From Amyelois transitella (lineage: Eukaryota > Arthropoda > Insecta > Lepidoptera > Pyralidae): a DNA stretch of 64,000 nucleotides. The notes beneath the pieces were generated by a model. The model saw only the letters and a list, made by a program, of their open reading frames with translations, had not been told where the DNA came from and did no database searches. The translations under genes and the position numbers were made by a program. The stretch spans positions 5,766,001 to 5,830,000 of the forward strand of contig NC_083520.1 in the NCBI RefSeq assembly GCF_032362555.1, written 5' to 3'. Within the stretch, counting starts at the first letter, position 1, and each line of letters begins with the position of its first letter. Below are positions 46,401 through 56,659 of the stretch, in pieces.

Positions 46401-46833
46401 AATAATCGTTTACAGGAGGATTGTGCCTAAATTGGTCGATGAAGTTACATTTTTTGAAAAGGCTTTAATTTTCTGTCAGTCTTTATTATTAGCTCCTCCA
46501 AAAATTTGGTATATACATTTTTACGAAGCTATTCAGATCCTTTGTTAAAGTTTAAATTTAAAATCAGGATTTCTAGCTGGGATTATACTTGTTTGTTTCC
46601 CTATGCAATCATTACTCCACACTTAGGTACTTACGAGATTGCGACACTGGTCGATTATTTGTCCTATTCTTTTTACAGGGCGAAATTTTGGAATGCTCAT
46701 CATGAAAAGCATAATATCAAGGGTACTGCGAGACTACATAATCGGGGCAAAACCTATCGACAGGTTGAAGATAGAAGTATTGTTGTTCCCTACCAATGGT
46801 CATCAAATCAAACTAACCAGACGATCGGCGTAA
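40445..46833 (+). CDS. Cytochrome P450, CYP4 clan (plus-strand paralogue)
   Basis: Ten exons: 40445-40601, 41472-41561, 41694-41804, 41970-42155, 43142-43338, 43982-44045, 44794-44974, 45437-45588, 45956-46144 and 46679-46833. They join to 493 residues with every junction in frame. Landmarks are an N-terminal anchor (about 1-20), a proline-rich LPSLPALPLVGN, ETAMG (182-186), AGNDTT (300-305), ExxR E358-R361, FDPDRFLPE (413-421) and haem loop FSFGSRNCIG with C441. The product should be a haem mono-oxygenase anchored in the ER. Exons 1, 3, 4, 5 and 8 have the same lengths as in the minus-strand gene (157, 111, 186, 197 and 152) and all phases agree, so the pair arose by inverted duplication. 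Introns hold a LINE remnant and SINE pieces. AATAAA is at 46912-46917. The substrate is unknown. Confidence 0.93.
40913..41400 (+). mobile_element. Helitron end and broken LINE reverse transcriptase in intron 1
   Basis: 40917-40950 is CTAGCTGTTGCCCGCGACTT.., a reversed Helitron-like 3' end. From about 40990 a jockey/CR1-like reverse transcriptase fragment follows. It includes LIPLFKKGEK and NYRP.FILPVLSKVFEK, where NYRPISLL-type motifs are expected. It has a frameshift around 41165-41185 and an in-frame stop at 41357, so it is dead. It ends at about 41390 in GGGTTCACTGCCGG. Confidence 0.75.
43022..43105 (-). repeat. tRNA-SINE fragment abutting P450 exon 5
   Basis: AATTGGGTAAGTCAGCAGTT, AAGTGACTCCCGTGATCC and GAGGGGAAAGAGCTTATTTC match the minus-strand SINE body. 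It ends less than 40 bases before the acceptor of exon 5, so it may overlap branch-point sequence. Confidence 0.5.
43500..43650 (+). repeat. Dispersed repeat, copy 3
   Basis: It shares TTTTCTGATTGACCTGGA, AATAAAGTATCGTTGAGTTG, CCAATCTGTGTAA and CTGTATATATTTATTTAT with 905-1075. It lies in intron 5 of the plus-strand P450. Confidence 0.6.
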
Positions 46834-46911
46834 AAACTAAATGCAAATATGTTCAATATTTCATTTTTAGAAGCATTGCTTACTAGGTTTGCCTATAAAC
46901 TTTATAAGTTT

Positions 46912-46917
46912 AATAAA
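46912..46917 (+). terminator. Polyadenylation signal of plus-strand P450
   Basis: AATAAA, 79 bases after the stop codon. Confidence 0.6.
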
Positions 46918-47062
46918 ACTTATTTATCAAAATTGTAGCTAACCATTCGCGATTTCGAAAACACATCAAAAAGAAATCGCTGAGTTATACAATAAGTACG
47001 TTTATATAATCCTATTTATAGAATATTGTTAATTTTCTTTAAGATTAATGACATAAATGGAT

Positions 47063-47119
47063 ACAAATTACTTTTATAATTACAAATTACTTTTATAATT
47101 ACAAATTACTTTTATAATT
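47063..47119. repeat. Tandem repeat, three 19-base units
   Basis: ACAAATTACTTTTATAATT occurs three times in direct succession without mismatch, indicating a recent expansion. Confidence 0.9.
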
Positions 47120-47147
47120 TATTTAACTAGATGCAATTTATTAAGTA

Positions 47148-47416
47148 CTAGCTGTGCCCGCGACTTCGTCCGCGTGGAATTGTTATTTTGGGCATCATTG
47201 AAGCTCTCAGGGATGAATAATTATCCCTGTTTTTTTACATTTTCCATTATTTATTTCCTCCTTATAGTGGCAGCGTGATGTTATATGGCCTAAAGCCTTC
47301 CTCGATAAAAGGTCTATTCAACGCAAAAATAATTTTTCAATTCGAACCAGCTGTCTGAGATTAGCGAGTTCAAACTAAACAAACAAACTCTTCAGCTTTA
47401 TAATATTAGTACAGAT
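47148..47416 (-). mobile_element. Short Helitron-like element, near complete
   Basis: Read on the minus strand it begins near TACTAATATTATAAAGCTGAA with AGAGTTTGTTTG, contains CCTTTTATCGAGGAAGGC and ends CGCGGACGAAGTCGCGGGCA, then CAGCTAG|T. I know these blocks as a widespread insect non-autonomous element. The hairpin with CTAG|T suits a Helitron. The 5' end is approximate. Confidence 0.6.
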
Positions 47417-48726
47417 GACAATAAAGTGATAATATTTATAAATTGATTAAATCTCATTTGTTATCAATTCTATAATTGAAATTAAAACAGATCTTTATCT
47501 TATAATACCTATGAAAAATACGCAGGAAGTAGTTTAGTACTTACCTTTCTAAGAATAAATTTTCCAGGAAAATCATCAGTAGGCTAATTGTAATATTTTA
47601 AATAGTCGTAAAATTACGTTTTATGCACAGAACCTAAACTACAAAGGTAAGAAGTGCATAGTACCTATGAATAAGTTCCGCAAATATATACTATGGAATA
47701 ACGTTAAGTGAATGATCTTGGCCATCTGCAAGGTAAGTACTACAACTTAAAGTAGGTAAATATTTACCAGCGTCATTGATACGAGTACTATCGCAAATAA
47801 GTCTATTAGGTAATATGTCGAATAAATCTGTCAATCTGTCCGTCTGTCTGATTTTGATGACATTTATCATGGATGTAATTAATTAATAGATTTGAAATTA
47901 TTTGGTCACAGAGTCGCGGGTGAAAAAATGTTGGGAAAATCTCTCTTAACTATTCAAGAAAGATATGAATAATGAAAACTGTAAGTGTAACTGTGAGGAT
48001 TGAATATTTATTTATTAAAAAATTATTTAGCCTTAAAGATACAATTAGTGAACATAATGCTGATAGCATTCTCTACCAGTCAATATTTAGAATCTTTGTC
48101 TATATGTGTAAGTTCAAGGCGATTTTTTATTGATTAAGTAATTTTTCTCAGCATATTTGGATGATGAAACTGAGTATTTTTTTAGTTTATTAAAAAAATT
48201 TTTACTCTCTCATACAAATTTGTTGATTATCTGATTTATGGTAACTAGTATGGTAAAGAAATTTTTCTCGTTTTTGTTATATGCAGAACACGTTTGCTTA
48301 TTTGGTACCAACGTTACATTAATATGTCCGATTCATGGCATTTTATCTGTGTGCATTATACAATGCCAATAAACAACAAATAGGTAGGTATACACATACC
48401 TATTTGTTTAAAAGTTTTGTTTATTAAATAAATTATTTATTACCTACTAACTTAAGTTTTGATTTATTTGATCAAGAAGAGACTGGATGAATAAAAATGC
48501 TTTTGTACCACTTTATCTAATAAAGAAATCCACATCCACCATAATAATAAAGAGAAAAATTTGTATGTCTGTAACAAATAAACTCAAACACTACTGAAAA
48601 TATTTCAAAAAATCTTTCACCGTTTATAAAGCTACATTTAATGAAAGTAATATAGGCATAGATTTGTATTGAAATAAATGACATTTCAAACTGATTAATG
48701 ATACATATAATGTAATTCAAAATATA

Positions 48727-49368
48727 ACGTAAAGTACCCAATGTCCGACAGACCACCAATGATCGACACATAAAAAGTAAAATAAAAAAAGGATATACTA
48801 ATGTTGTGTATTTTAACGTAAACGAAGCATAGGTTATACACAAGGTTCATCCAGCTCTCATTGCAAGTGTCACTTTCTACATTCGGTTATTTTGATAAAA
48901 AATGGTGGAGCTTTAAATATCGACCGGCAGAAGTTTTTAACGGAAAGCCAGTTTTATTAGTGAAATCACTAAGGAGGTGAGTAAGGTTTATTGCTCATAA
49001 CTTTTTTCGGTTTAAAGCTACCATTTGAAAATTTTAGGCTGGGTGCACGATTAATGGACCGTTAAATATTGGGTGTCCATAAATAGAACATGTCGATTAC
49101 TAGATCTCGATTATTGGAACTTGTCGAAAACCGGTTGTCGGTAAATGAATTTCTGCAGTCGAATATTAGGCCAAAAATACCATAAATCTATATTGGTATA
49201 TCTTGTAAATTTTTATATCACATTCATTTCTACTTTAATATATCATGCAAAATACCCTAAAATTTTACTCAAAACTTCAAAATATGATAAAATAATAAAA
49301 ATAAAACAAATATTGTAAAAATACTAGAGTTCGTGCGTTAAAGTGTCGATGATTGGGGGTTTTACCGT
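48727..49368. mobile_element. Putative transposon with repeated TGTCGATnATTGG motif
   Basis: The left end has ACGTAAAGTACCCAATGTCC, GACA and then ACCACCAATGATCGACACAT. The right end, reversed, reads ACGGTAAAACCCCCAATCAT and CGACAC, so the termini form an imperfect inverted repeat. Variants of the motif recur internally (TCGATTATTGG near 49107, TCGAATATTAGG near 49159). 48816-48976 is an open frame without ATG that contains FDKKWWSFKYRPAEVFNGKP and ends at a GTGAGT donor. I do not recognise it; it could be a transposase relic. Boundaries and target duplication are unresolved. Confidence 0.4.
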
Positions 49369-49666
49369 AGGATATTAATGCGTATGAATAAAACTTATTT
49401 TCATTATTACTTTTATAGTATAGGTTGATCTTAGTTCCCCACACCTTTGCCAATCAAGCGGAGAAAAAAAAACATTTTTCGCAGTGTTGCCAGCTTAGCA
49501 TCACAAGCGCAAATCTTGCTATACTTTTAATTGTATGCGCTTCGAAGATTCGCGTCAAAAACACATTTTTGTAATATTAGTTATTTGGAGATGTGGCAGG
49601 TAGTTTTAATTTATAAATGGAATAGACGGCCAAATTTTTGATCATCAAAATCGTCAATGTTATCAA

Positions 49667-49750
49667 TAGTACCCGGCAAATAAGTAGACCCTAAAATTTT
49701 AAACTTCGTTGATTGAGTAGAAATTTGTTCAACTTACGTGCCGGGCACTT
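49667..49750. mobile_element. MITE, 84 bp (CCCGGCA family, copy 2)
   Basis: The left end TAGTACCCGGCAAATAAGTA and the right end, reversed, AAGTGCCCGGCACGTAAGTT match the termini of the 165-bp element at 17802-17966. The middle is shorter and different. It lies about 210 bases upstream of the glutaredoxin start. Confidence 0.65.
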
Positions 49751-49941
49751 TACTTAAACCTTCAATTAGGTATGTTCTAGGTACGTTGTTATGCTTTAAA
49801 ACGCTTTTTCGTGGGAGATAGTTGGCAACCGTATTTGTTAATGTCACATGCTTATCATCCAAAAGTCGAAGTCATTTCCTTTCAAGCTAAGCAAATCAAT
49901 AGTACAAAATTGGTACAAAATCTGTCAAAATTTACTTCGTT

Positions 49942-49947
49942 TCAGTT
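49942..49947 (+). promoter_or_regulatory. Possible initiator of glutaredoxin gene
   Basis: TCAGTT matches the arthropod initiator and lies 19-20 bases upstream of the first ATG. If used, the leader would be very short and would favour initiation at the second ATG (50002). Confidence 0.3.
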
Positions 49948-49962
49948 CAGCAGAATATTTTT

Positions 49963-51812
49963 ATGGGATCACGGTCGAGTAAAATTGCTCAAGCAACAAA
50001 AATGGCCAGTTCAGCAGATGTCACTCAATTCATTAAGAATGCTATTTCTCAGGACAAAGTTGTTGTATTCTCAAAATCTTATTGTCCGTATTGCACCTTG
50101 GCTAAAGATGTAAGTACGAATTTGGGTAAACAATGCACAAATATGAGGATACAAGTAAATAATATTTTAGTCATTATTTGTTTTGATAGGACCTCAAGGA
50201 TATTTCGATACATTAAACACTAATAACTTTTTAACTTTGTAAAATCTCTTTGATCACCATCACATTATTGTGATGAGTCATTTCATTGAGACAAGATTGA
50301 TTAAAGGTGATTAACCCTAAATAACATCTTTCTTATTATCTGCATAAATCCAAAATTTTGCACTACTCTTGTATTTGTATCTCAAGTACTAAGCCATCAT
50401 TATTATAAATAGCTTGCACCTTTTTTTATTCCAATACCTAAGTGTGATTCACTAATGATTCACGAAAAGTTGCCAACGTAAATTGTATACATTTTTACAC
50501 TTTTGACTTAAAATTACACTCAAAGTTTCACCCAAATCAATTTGTCAGTTTTTGAGAAAAAGTACTTATACATACAAACTTTTGCATTTATTATATAAGG
50601 ATGACTAATGTAATGTTTTCTCTCAATTTCAGGTGTTCAAAAAGGTGAAGCAGCCCTGCAAAGTGTATGAGCTCAATGAGAGAGACGATGGTGATGCCAT
50701 CCAAGAGAGTCTTCAGAAGATCACTGGATTTAGAACTGTAAGTGTTCGTTTCAAAGAGGACATCTTGATGGAAGCATGTAATAGATAACATGATAATTGA
50801 TTTAGGTACTAGTTGCCATGCAGATTGTGAACTGGATTCAATATTCTCAGATGTGGAAATTCTAACTGAGCACCTGTGTATGGGAATTATTAAGCTTTCA
50901 AAGTTTTATAAGAGTTTTTAAAAAAAAATATTAAAATAAACTTTGGATTCTCCTTTTTGGCCATGGGCTAGCAACCTGTTACTATTTGAATCACAAATCC
51001 ATTATTACGCCATCCAACTGAATGAGTCCACTCACTCAAGATTGTTGGCAAAGTCTACCCTTAAGTGATGAGGATGTGATAAATGTGTGTTTATTCAAAA
51101 GCATTATATTGAGGTCACCAGACCTCTGACATTTAGAGGCTTAGTAAAATGATTGCTGTATTATTAATTAAATGATTGAAACTATAAAATAAACAACTTT
51201 TATAGAACTGTATGGAAATAATACTGTACCATAAAAACAACGTTGATTTCAGACTCGCAAGTATTAAACTATGGTAATGTGAGTGAGCTACTTATATGTC
51301 AACATTGTCATTCATACAGATATTCACGATCACACATGGTCATCCTGATATATCAATAACCACTATAATAAAGATACCATTTGTAAGAATTGAACACATT
51401 GTTAGTTTCTTCCTATTTAGCTATACTTCACAATACTAGAAATACATTTTTACAAATTGTTTATTTTATTATGGCTATGAAGTATATTTTCTTTTATATC
51501 AGGGGAAAGATTTATTATCATTACTACATTCACATAGCAACAATTGTACAACATATACACAAAACGACATATGAATGACATTGAATCATTAGCAGACTGA
51601 GATTCATAGGATAGATTTTCATCATTTCGACTTATCTTTGTATTGCACCAGAATTCAAACTATTTTTAACATAATATGTAGTAATAGTAATTTTATAATT
51701 GTGTATTTTTCAGGTGCCACAAGTATTTATCAATGGAACTTGCGTTGGTGGAGGAAGTGACGTCAAGGCACTATATGAATCAGGAAAACTAGAACCTATG
51801 CTTGTGGGATAA
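49963..51812 (+). CDS. Dithiol glutaredoxin (CPYC type), two possible starts
   Basis: Three exons (49963-50109, 50633-50737, 51714-51812) join in frame to 116 residues. The fold is a single glutaredoxin domain with VVVFSKSYCPYCTLAKD (active site CPYC), the TVPQVFINGT cis-proline loop and GGGSDVKALYESGKL for glutathione binding. It reduces disulfides and glutathionylated proteins using glutathione. The first ATG would give MGSRSSK, a good N-myristoylation signal (Gly2, Ser6, Lys7), but its context is poor (T at -3). The second ATG at 50002 (AAAAATGG, strong context) gives a 103-residue protein without it, starting MASSADVTQF. Both forms may be made by leaky scanning. The two intron positions are phase 0. 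AATAAA is at 52047-52052. Identity as a glutaredoxin is certain; the isoform choice is inferred. Confidence 0.95.
50946..51080 (+). repeat. Diverged SINE fragment in glutaredoxin intron 2
   Basis: GGATTCTCCTTTTTGGCCAT, GGGCTAGCAACCTGTTACTA and AAGATTGTTGGCAAAGTCTA follow the order of the microsatellite-tailed SINE. Confidence 0.6.
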
Positions 51813-52046
51813 ACTTTATAACTTTGTTAAGCTTAAATGTTAAATTGTAACAAGTTACTATTTTCTTATGATTCAGAAAAATTATATGATTTTCTTTTTG
51901 TTTATATACATTCAAAGTACAAGTTTTCAATGAAATTGTTTGGAGTTTTGTTAAATATTATAAGTATTTATTGTACTTATGTCTTTAAGTCTCAAATTTG
52001 AAGTTCGTCGCTAAAAGAAATTTTGTACATAAATTTTAATGCAAAT

Positions 52047-52052
52047 AATAAA
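52047..52052 (+). terminator. Polyadenylation signal of glutaredoxin gene
   Basis: AATAAA, 235 bases after the stop codon. Confidence 0.55.
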
Positions 52053-52610
52053 AAATATTTATTAGCGTTACATTTTGTCTTATTTCCCTTAAAGTAAATG
52101 GGAAAAATATATGTAATTAATTTTTCTAAATAGATAAGGCGTCGTGCGTAGGAGTGTTAATTTTGATAAAAAAATATTCTTATAACTGCATATTAGTATA
52201 ATAATAACCTATACTAACAACATGTAAGGATCTAATGAAGATATCATATACTACGAATAGCAAATCGAGCTAAATATTCAAGATTTCTAGTAACATAATT
52301 CCTGCGTAAAACAAAATTCCTATTACAAAAAAACCTGTTTCCAATAACAAATCACTAGAAATGGGCACTGACTTAGGTACATAGGCATGTATTACCTGCA
52401 TACATGCCATGCCTTAGTGATCTAGGGGTGCACTAACAGAAGATTTCCCGGAATTCCCACGGGAAGTGATTTTGCGTTTAAGAATAAGATTTACCAGTAG
52501 ATATCAAGTCGGTAATGTAATTGCAATTTACATTGAAGTTAAGTTGCACCTTAAATTGATAATTATAATGAAATCGGAATAGGTTATTAGTCTTTTATTA
52601 TTCCTATGGC

Positions 52611-52655
52611 TAATTATAACTTTTGAATGTCCACTACATTCAAAAGTTATAATTA
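52611..52655. repeat. 20-bp perfect hairpin, 5-base loop
   Basis: TAATTATAACTTTTGAATGT (52611-52630) is complementary to 52636-52655, with loop CCACT. Pairing extends about five more bases beyond one mismatch (ATGGC with ACCAT). Confidence 0.85.
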
Positions 52656-52702
52656 ACCATATGTATTATTGATGACTCTTCATTTTTATAAGCTTAACAT
52701 TT

Positions 52703-52761
52703 TTTTTAAGTAGGTACCTATTCTCAGTCTGAATGACTGAGAATAGGTACCTACTTAAAAA
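52703..52761. repeat. 27-bp perfect hairpin, 5-base loop
   Basis: Arms at 52703-52729 and 52735-52761 are fully complementary (AAGTAGGTACCTATTCTCAG core), with loop TGAAT. It lies 48 bases right of the previous hairpin. Confidence 0.88.
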
Positions 52762-53164
52762 TTCATATTAACAAACTTTTGTTTCTTTGTTCCAATTGAG
52801 GTATTTCTTTTCAAATACTATCTCTACCATATTTGTACTTGATTTTTACGAACTTACTGTAAGTACCTAAAAATCTGCATAAGATACTAACCTAATCTTT
52901 AAATCTTTTGTCGACGCATCACCCTTTGGAAAACGAGCGTGCCACAATCAGACCGAATTAATTCTAGAGATTCCTCATAAATCCTTCAGCTAAAGTCACT
53001 TGTCCCCTCCCTAAGCGCTTTATTACGCGCGCGGGATGAAAACATCAGGGTCCACTCAAGGCCACTACTGCAACACAAAACAGAGAGGATACAGAAAAAC
53101 AGTCATAAGTTTTTCATTTCTTTACTTAAATCTAGTTATATTAGTTATCGTTTTATATAAAAGA

Positions 53165-53365
53165 GATTTCCCATGGATGTCGTAAAATGCGACTAAGGGA
53201 TAGGCTTAAAAACTTGGGATTCTTCTTTTAGGCGATGGGCTAGCAAGCTGTCACAACTAGAATCTTAATGCAATTATTAAGCCAAACAGCTGAACGTGGC
53301 TTGTTAGTCTTTCAAAACTGTTGGCTCTGTCTACCCCGCAAGGGATAAAGAAGTGTTATATATAT
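53165..53365 (+). mobile_element. 5'-truncated SINE with (TA)n tail
   Basis: It runs from AGATTTCCCATGGATGTCGT through GGCGATGGGCTAGCAAGCTG to TGTCTACCCCGCAAGGGATA, then (TA)n instead of the usual ATGT tail. Confidence 0.75.
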
Positions 53366-53689
53366 ATATATATCAGAAATAGAATAGAGAGAAATAAAAT
53401 ATAGTATTAACAACTTATTATAAAAAAAAAATTGGGCAGAGTTATTGAAAAATATATATATAGATGCAGTGTCATGGTTTATAGCGAACCACGATAACAG
53501 CACGATTAACATTGTCGGAGCAACAAGAACATAAACTTACATTAGGTAATTAAAAATTTCAGTAGCGTCCTTTTAGATTTGAAATTTCAATAACCAACCT
53601 ATTCAATCATAAATAAACTTCCTTACTTTCGCTGTTTTATACCAGCAGTTTCCGTAGGGCGACAGATACCGTACGCCGTCGTACGCTAG

Positions 53690-54053
53690 GAATATTATAC
53701 CTCCTATGTCATTGATAAAAGCGTCGTTTTTGCGTAACTCGGCGGAGGGGTCCTCTCAATTCAGGTGTACTACGGGGGAAAGAGAAGGAATTTTCGTCAG
53801 CCCTTGCAAATCGCCGCCGCCCTAGGTTAGTTCTCGCGCCCTCCGCTAGTCGGCGCTAAGAGCCCGCCCAAGCAACATGATACTATACTTCTTTTAGATT
53901 CATGTAAACAAACAATTTTGTGAATTTTATTATATTTGATGATAGGTTAATTTACAGTGTTCAGTGTTTGGTAGCGTTAGATATAATTTAGAGTGACGAA
54001 CTCTGCCATCATGTCATGACAGACAGTGAAACAAATAGTGAAGGGGGCTTAAG
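53690..54053 (+). promoter_or_regulatory. Probable promoter and first exon
   Basis: A GC-rich stretch (53690-53870) is followed by an initiator-like TCAGTG at 53961-53966 and a leader of about 50 bases. A 38-base coding start at 54016-54053 reads MTDSETNSEGGL and ends at a consensus donor (AAG|GTGAGT). A one-codon upstream frame (ATG TCA TGA at 54011-54019) overlaps the main start. No downstream exon could be identified, so the product is unknown. Confidence 0.45.
54016..54053 (+). CDS. Candidate first coding exon, unrecognised
   Basis: It has an ATG with G at -3, 12 codons plus two bases (phase 2), then GTGAGT. The peptide is acidic and polar. It makes sense as the start of a gene with a long first intron extending rightwards. 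Function is unknown. Confidence 0.4.
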
Positions 54054-54404
54054 GTGAGTTTCTGTCACGCTCAGGATTACAATACCTACTAGTTCCTGTG
54101 ATGGTAGCGCTAAATTTATTTTAAGATTCCTTTTCTGAAATAATTCGTGTATGTTTATGCAAAATTAAATATTTACTTTATAGGTAATGTTTTCTCTAGG
54201 CTTTGCGTAATTTATATTTACTTAAAAATAAAAAAGCGTGTAGACGTATTTTTATTATCTTTGAAAATTGCATCAAAGCAAAATCGTCAAATCTATATGA
54301 CAGGTAAGATATATATATGTAGATAAAGTATACTCGTTCATTTATAATGAAACTTTACAGTAATTCAGATTAAAAGTACTATAAAATAACAAATCGACTC
54401 AAAT

Positions 54405-54440
54405 TTACACGTGAGCGAAGTTGCGGGTGGACGCTGCTAT
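54405..54440 (+). repeat. Helitron 3'-end relic
   Basis: TACACGTGAGCGAAGTTGCGGGTGGA matches, with a few changes, the subterminal block of the 20972-22745 Helitron. The CTAG is lost. Confidence 0.4.
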
Positions 54441-55760
54441 AGACTGTATTACTGTGTGATTTCCAATATTTTAGAATACCACACCATCTCTTTTTCGTGG
54501 ATGTCATAAAAAGTTACAAAGGGATTTAGCAGTTTCACTTTATGACATGATCACGATTCAAGCTGGTATCGTCTAGGTATAGGTAGGTATCCTCAGATAA
54601 CAACAGGACTCACACAATGTAGTTCAATTTTACTTGACCTACGAATTTCTGGATTGTAGTCTTATTCTCTGTAGGGAGGACAACCGGAACAGACTTTAGT
54701 AAGATGATGGTAGAATCATATATAGACATAAGCGGGACTATTCACGACGAACGTTGAAAAGGCTTACCTTCTCTCTTTGCAATTTACCGAAAAGAGATAG
54801 AGTGAGAAGATAGTCAAATGTCTTATTATTTTAATTATCGATTTATTTTTGCTCGAATTTTGCTTCTTACATCATTGTTACAGTGCTTGTATATAAATGG
54901 AAATAACCATGAAAAAATATTTTTAGAAACAGCTTAACGTAGATCTCGTAAGATCGTTTATATAATTTATGTTATTATACGAGTAAGCACTTAATAGCTC
55001 ACTTCGTTAGCCCGTGAGAAGGTGATAATATAATACTCTATATTATCATTAGGTGCGCCTGCTGAACTTATACTGAACCACGGATATAGCTGCCCATATA
55101 AAGAAGAAAGTTATACTTACCTATTTACAACTTTTTATTGCCTTTAGGAAAAACTTCATATAGGTGGACACCCTTTGATATGTTTTATTATACCTTCTCC
55201 ATTTTCTTGTCATACCTAGTGTTTATAAATTGTATTCCTGGTAGCTCAGGGTCATCAAAAATATGTAACTCTTAAATTGTTTGAAAGAAAACACTCAAGT
55301 TTATTTTAAGCCTTCCCCTTGATTGACTTTAACAATCTACACGAAGGAGGTACACTATGTTACTATTCTTCGCTACTATACTACTATGACATATTTATGG
55401 GTATTATTCTATCAAAATTATCAAGACTCCGTATTTGAATGAAGATTGATCGTTAGTAAAGAACATTTTGCCCAGTCTCTTACATAACTTTCGACCTCAC
55501 CGTTGGAAAACCAATTTTCTTTGCCATTTTCGTGGATTGGGTCAGCTGTGCAGAGCCTCCATAATATTTTACAAGGAACCGTTTTTATAAGGTTCTTAAG
55601 CCATTTTAACCTGAGTACAGTAAAACCAATCAGCTAAGGGAAATGACTTTTAGAGGCATTGAATAAATTGACTACTACCTAATAAGTAAACTTTTATAAT
55701 TTTGTTGGATTATTACTTAGAATAGAATAGAATAAAATAAAATAGAATAGAAAGAAGAAC

Positions 55761-56135
55761 GTGCCGTGTGGTTCCCGGCACCAATAAAAAAAAAAGAATA
55801 GGACCACTCCATCTCGTTCCCATGGATGTCGTAAAAGGCGACTACGGGATAGGCTTATAAACATGGGATTCGGAAAGATTGATGTAACATGCCAACTTAG
55901 CTGAGTACTAGCATTAAGAAACCGTGTTAAGTCTTTGTTAATTGAGGAAATAAACGATTTTATTATTATTATTATTCTTCTTTTAGGCGATGGGCTAGCA
56001 ACCTGTCACTATTTGAATCTCAATTCCATCATAAAGCCAAACAGCTGAACGTGGCCTATCAGTCTTTTCAAGACTGTTGGCTCTGTCTACCCCGCAAGGG
56101 ATATAGACGTGATTATATGTATGTATGTATGTATT
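55761..56135 (+). mobile_element. SINE interrupted by a second retroposon
   Basis: The SINE runs from GTGCCGTGTGGTTCCCGGCA to an (ATGT)n tail, but between GGGATTC (55871) and TTCTTTTAGG (55978) it contains about 106 foreign bases. The insert ends AATAAACGATTTTATTATTA, a polyadenylation signal plus (ATT)n, and is bordered by ATTC on both sides. The insert is therefore probably a 5'-truncated LINE tail younger than the SINE. Confidence 0.75.
55872..55977 (+). mobile_element. 5'-truncated LINE tail nested in SINE
   Basis: It runs from GGAAAGATTGATGTAACATG to (ATT)n. Tail type and truncation suit a CR1/jockey-like non-LTR element. The duplication (ATTC) is short and partly ambiguous with the tail. 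Confidence 0.55.
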
Positions 56136-56659
56136 ACTTAGAATATGGTTTAATTATTATAAATAGATTATTTCGACTTTACTTAATTTTTTTGGATTTG
56201 ATTCAGTTCCTATACTTTAGGTGTAAACCCTTGGTTCATATATTTTCTGTGTCAACCAAATTCATAGACAAAAAAGGAAAATGAAATTACTTGTGTCTTA
56301 ATTTACTACTTTCGCTATTAAGCTCATACTTAGTTTATTTTAGAAATGTATGTTTTGATTAGGTAGGTACATGTTATTTAAAGTTATTTGTTTAGGTACA
56401 TAAACAAATGAACTATAGAAACATCTATTTAACTGAATTGATTAAAATACACCAATATAATATAATAATCGACATAACTTTAATATCTTACTACCAACCT
56501 ACCTATCTATTACGAGTATCACAATCTCCAACTCAATCTACATAAAAGTATTCGCATTGCCTTTCCGCCAAACAAAGCATCATTTGTCTTGCTTTCTGTT
56601 TATGTCATGCTAGTCGATAGTTTTAAGGCAGCTATCAGTTCGGAGTACAATGTTTTTGG

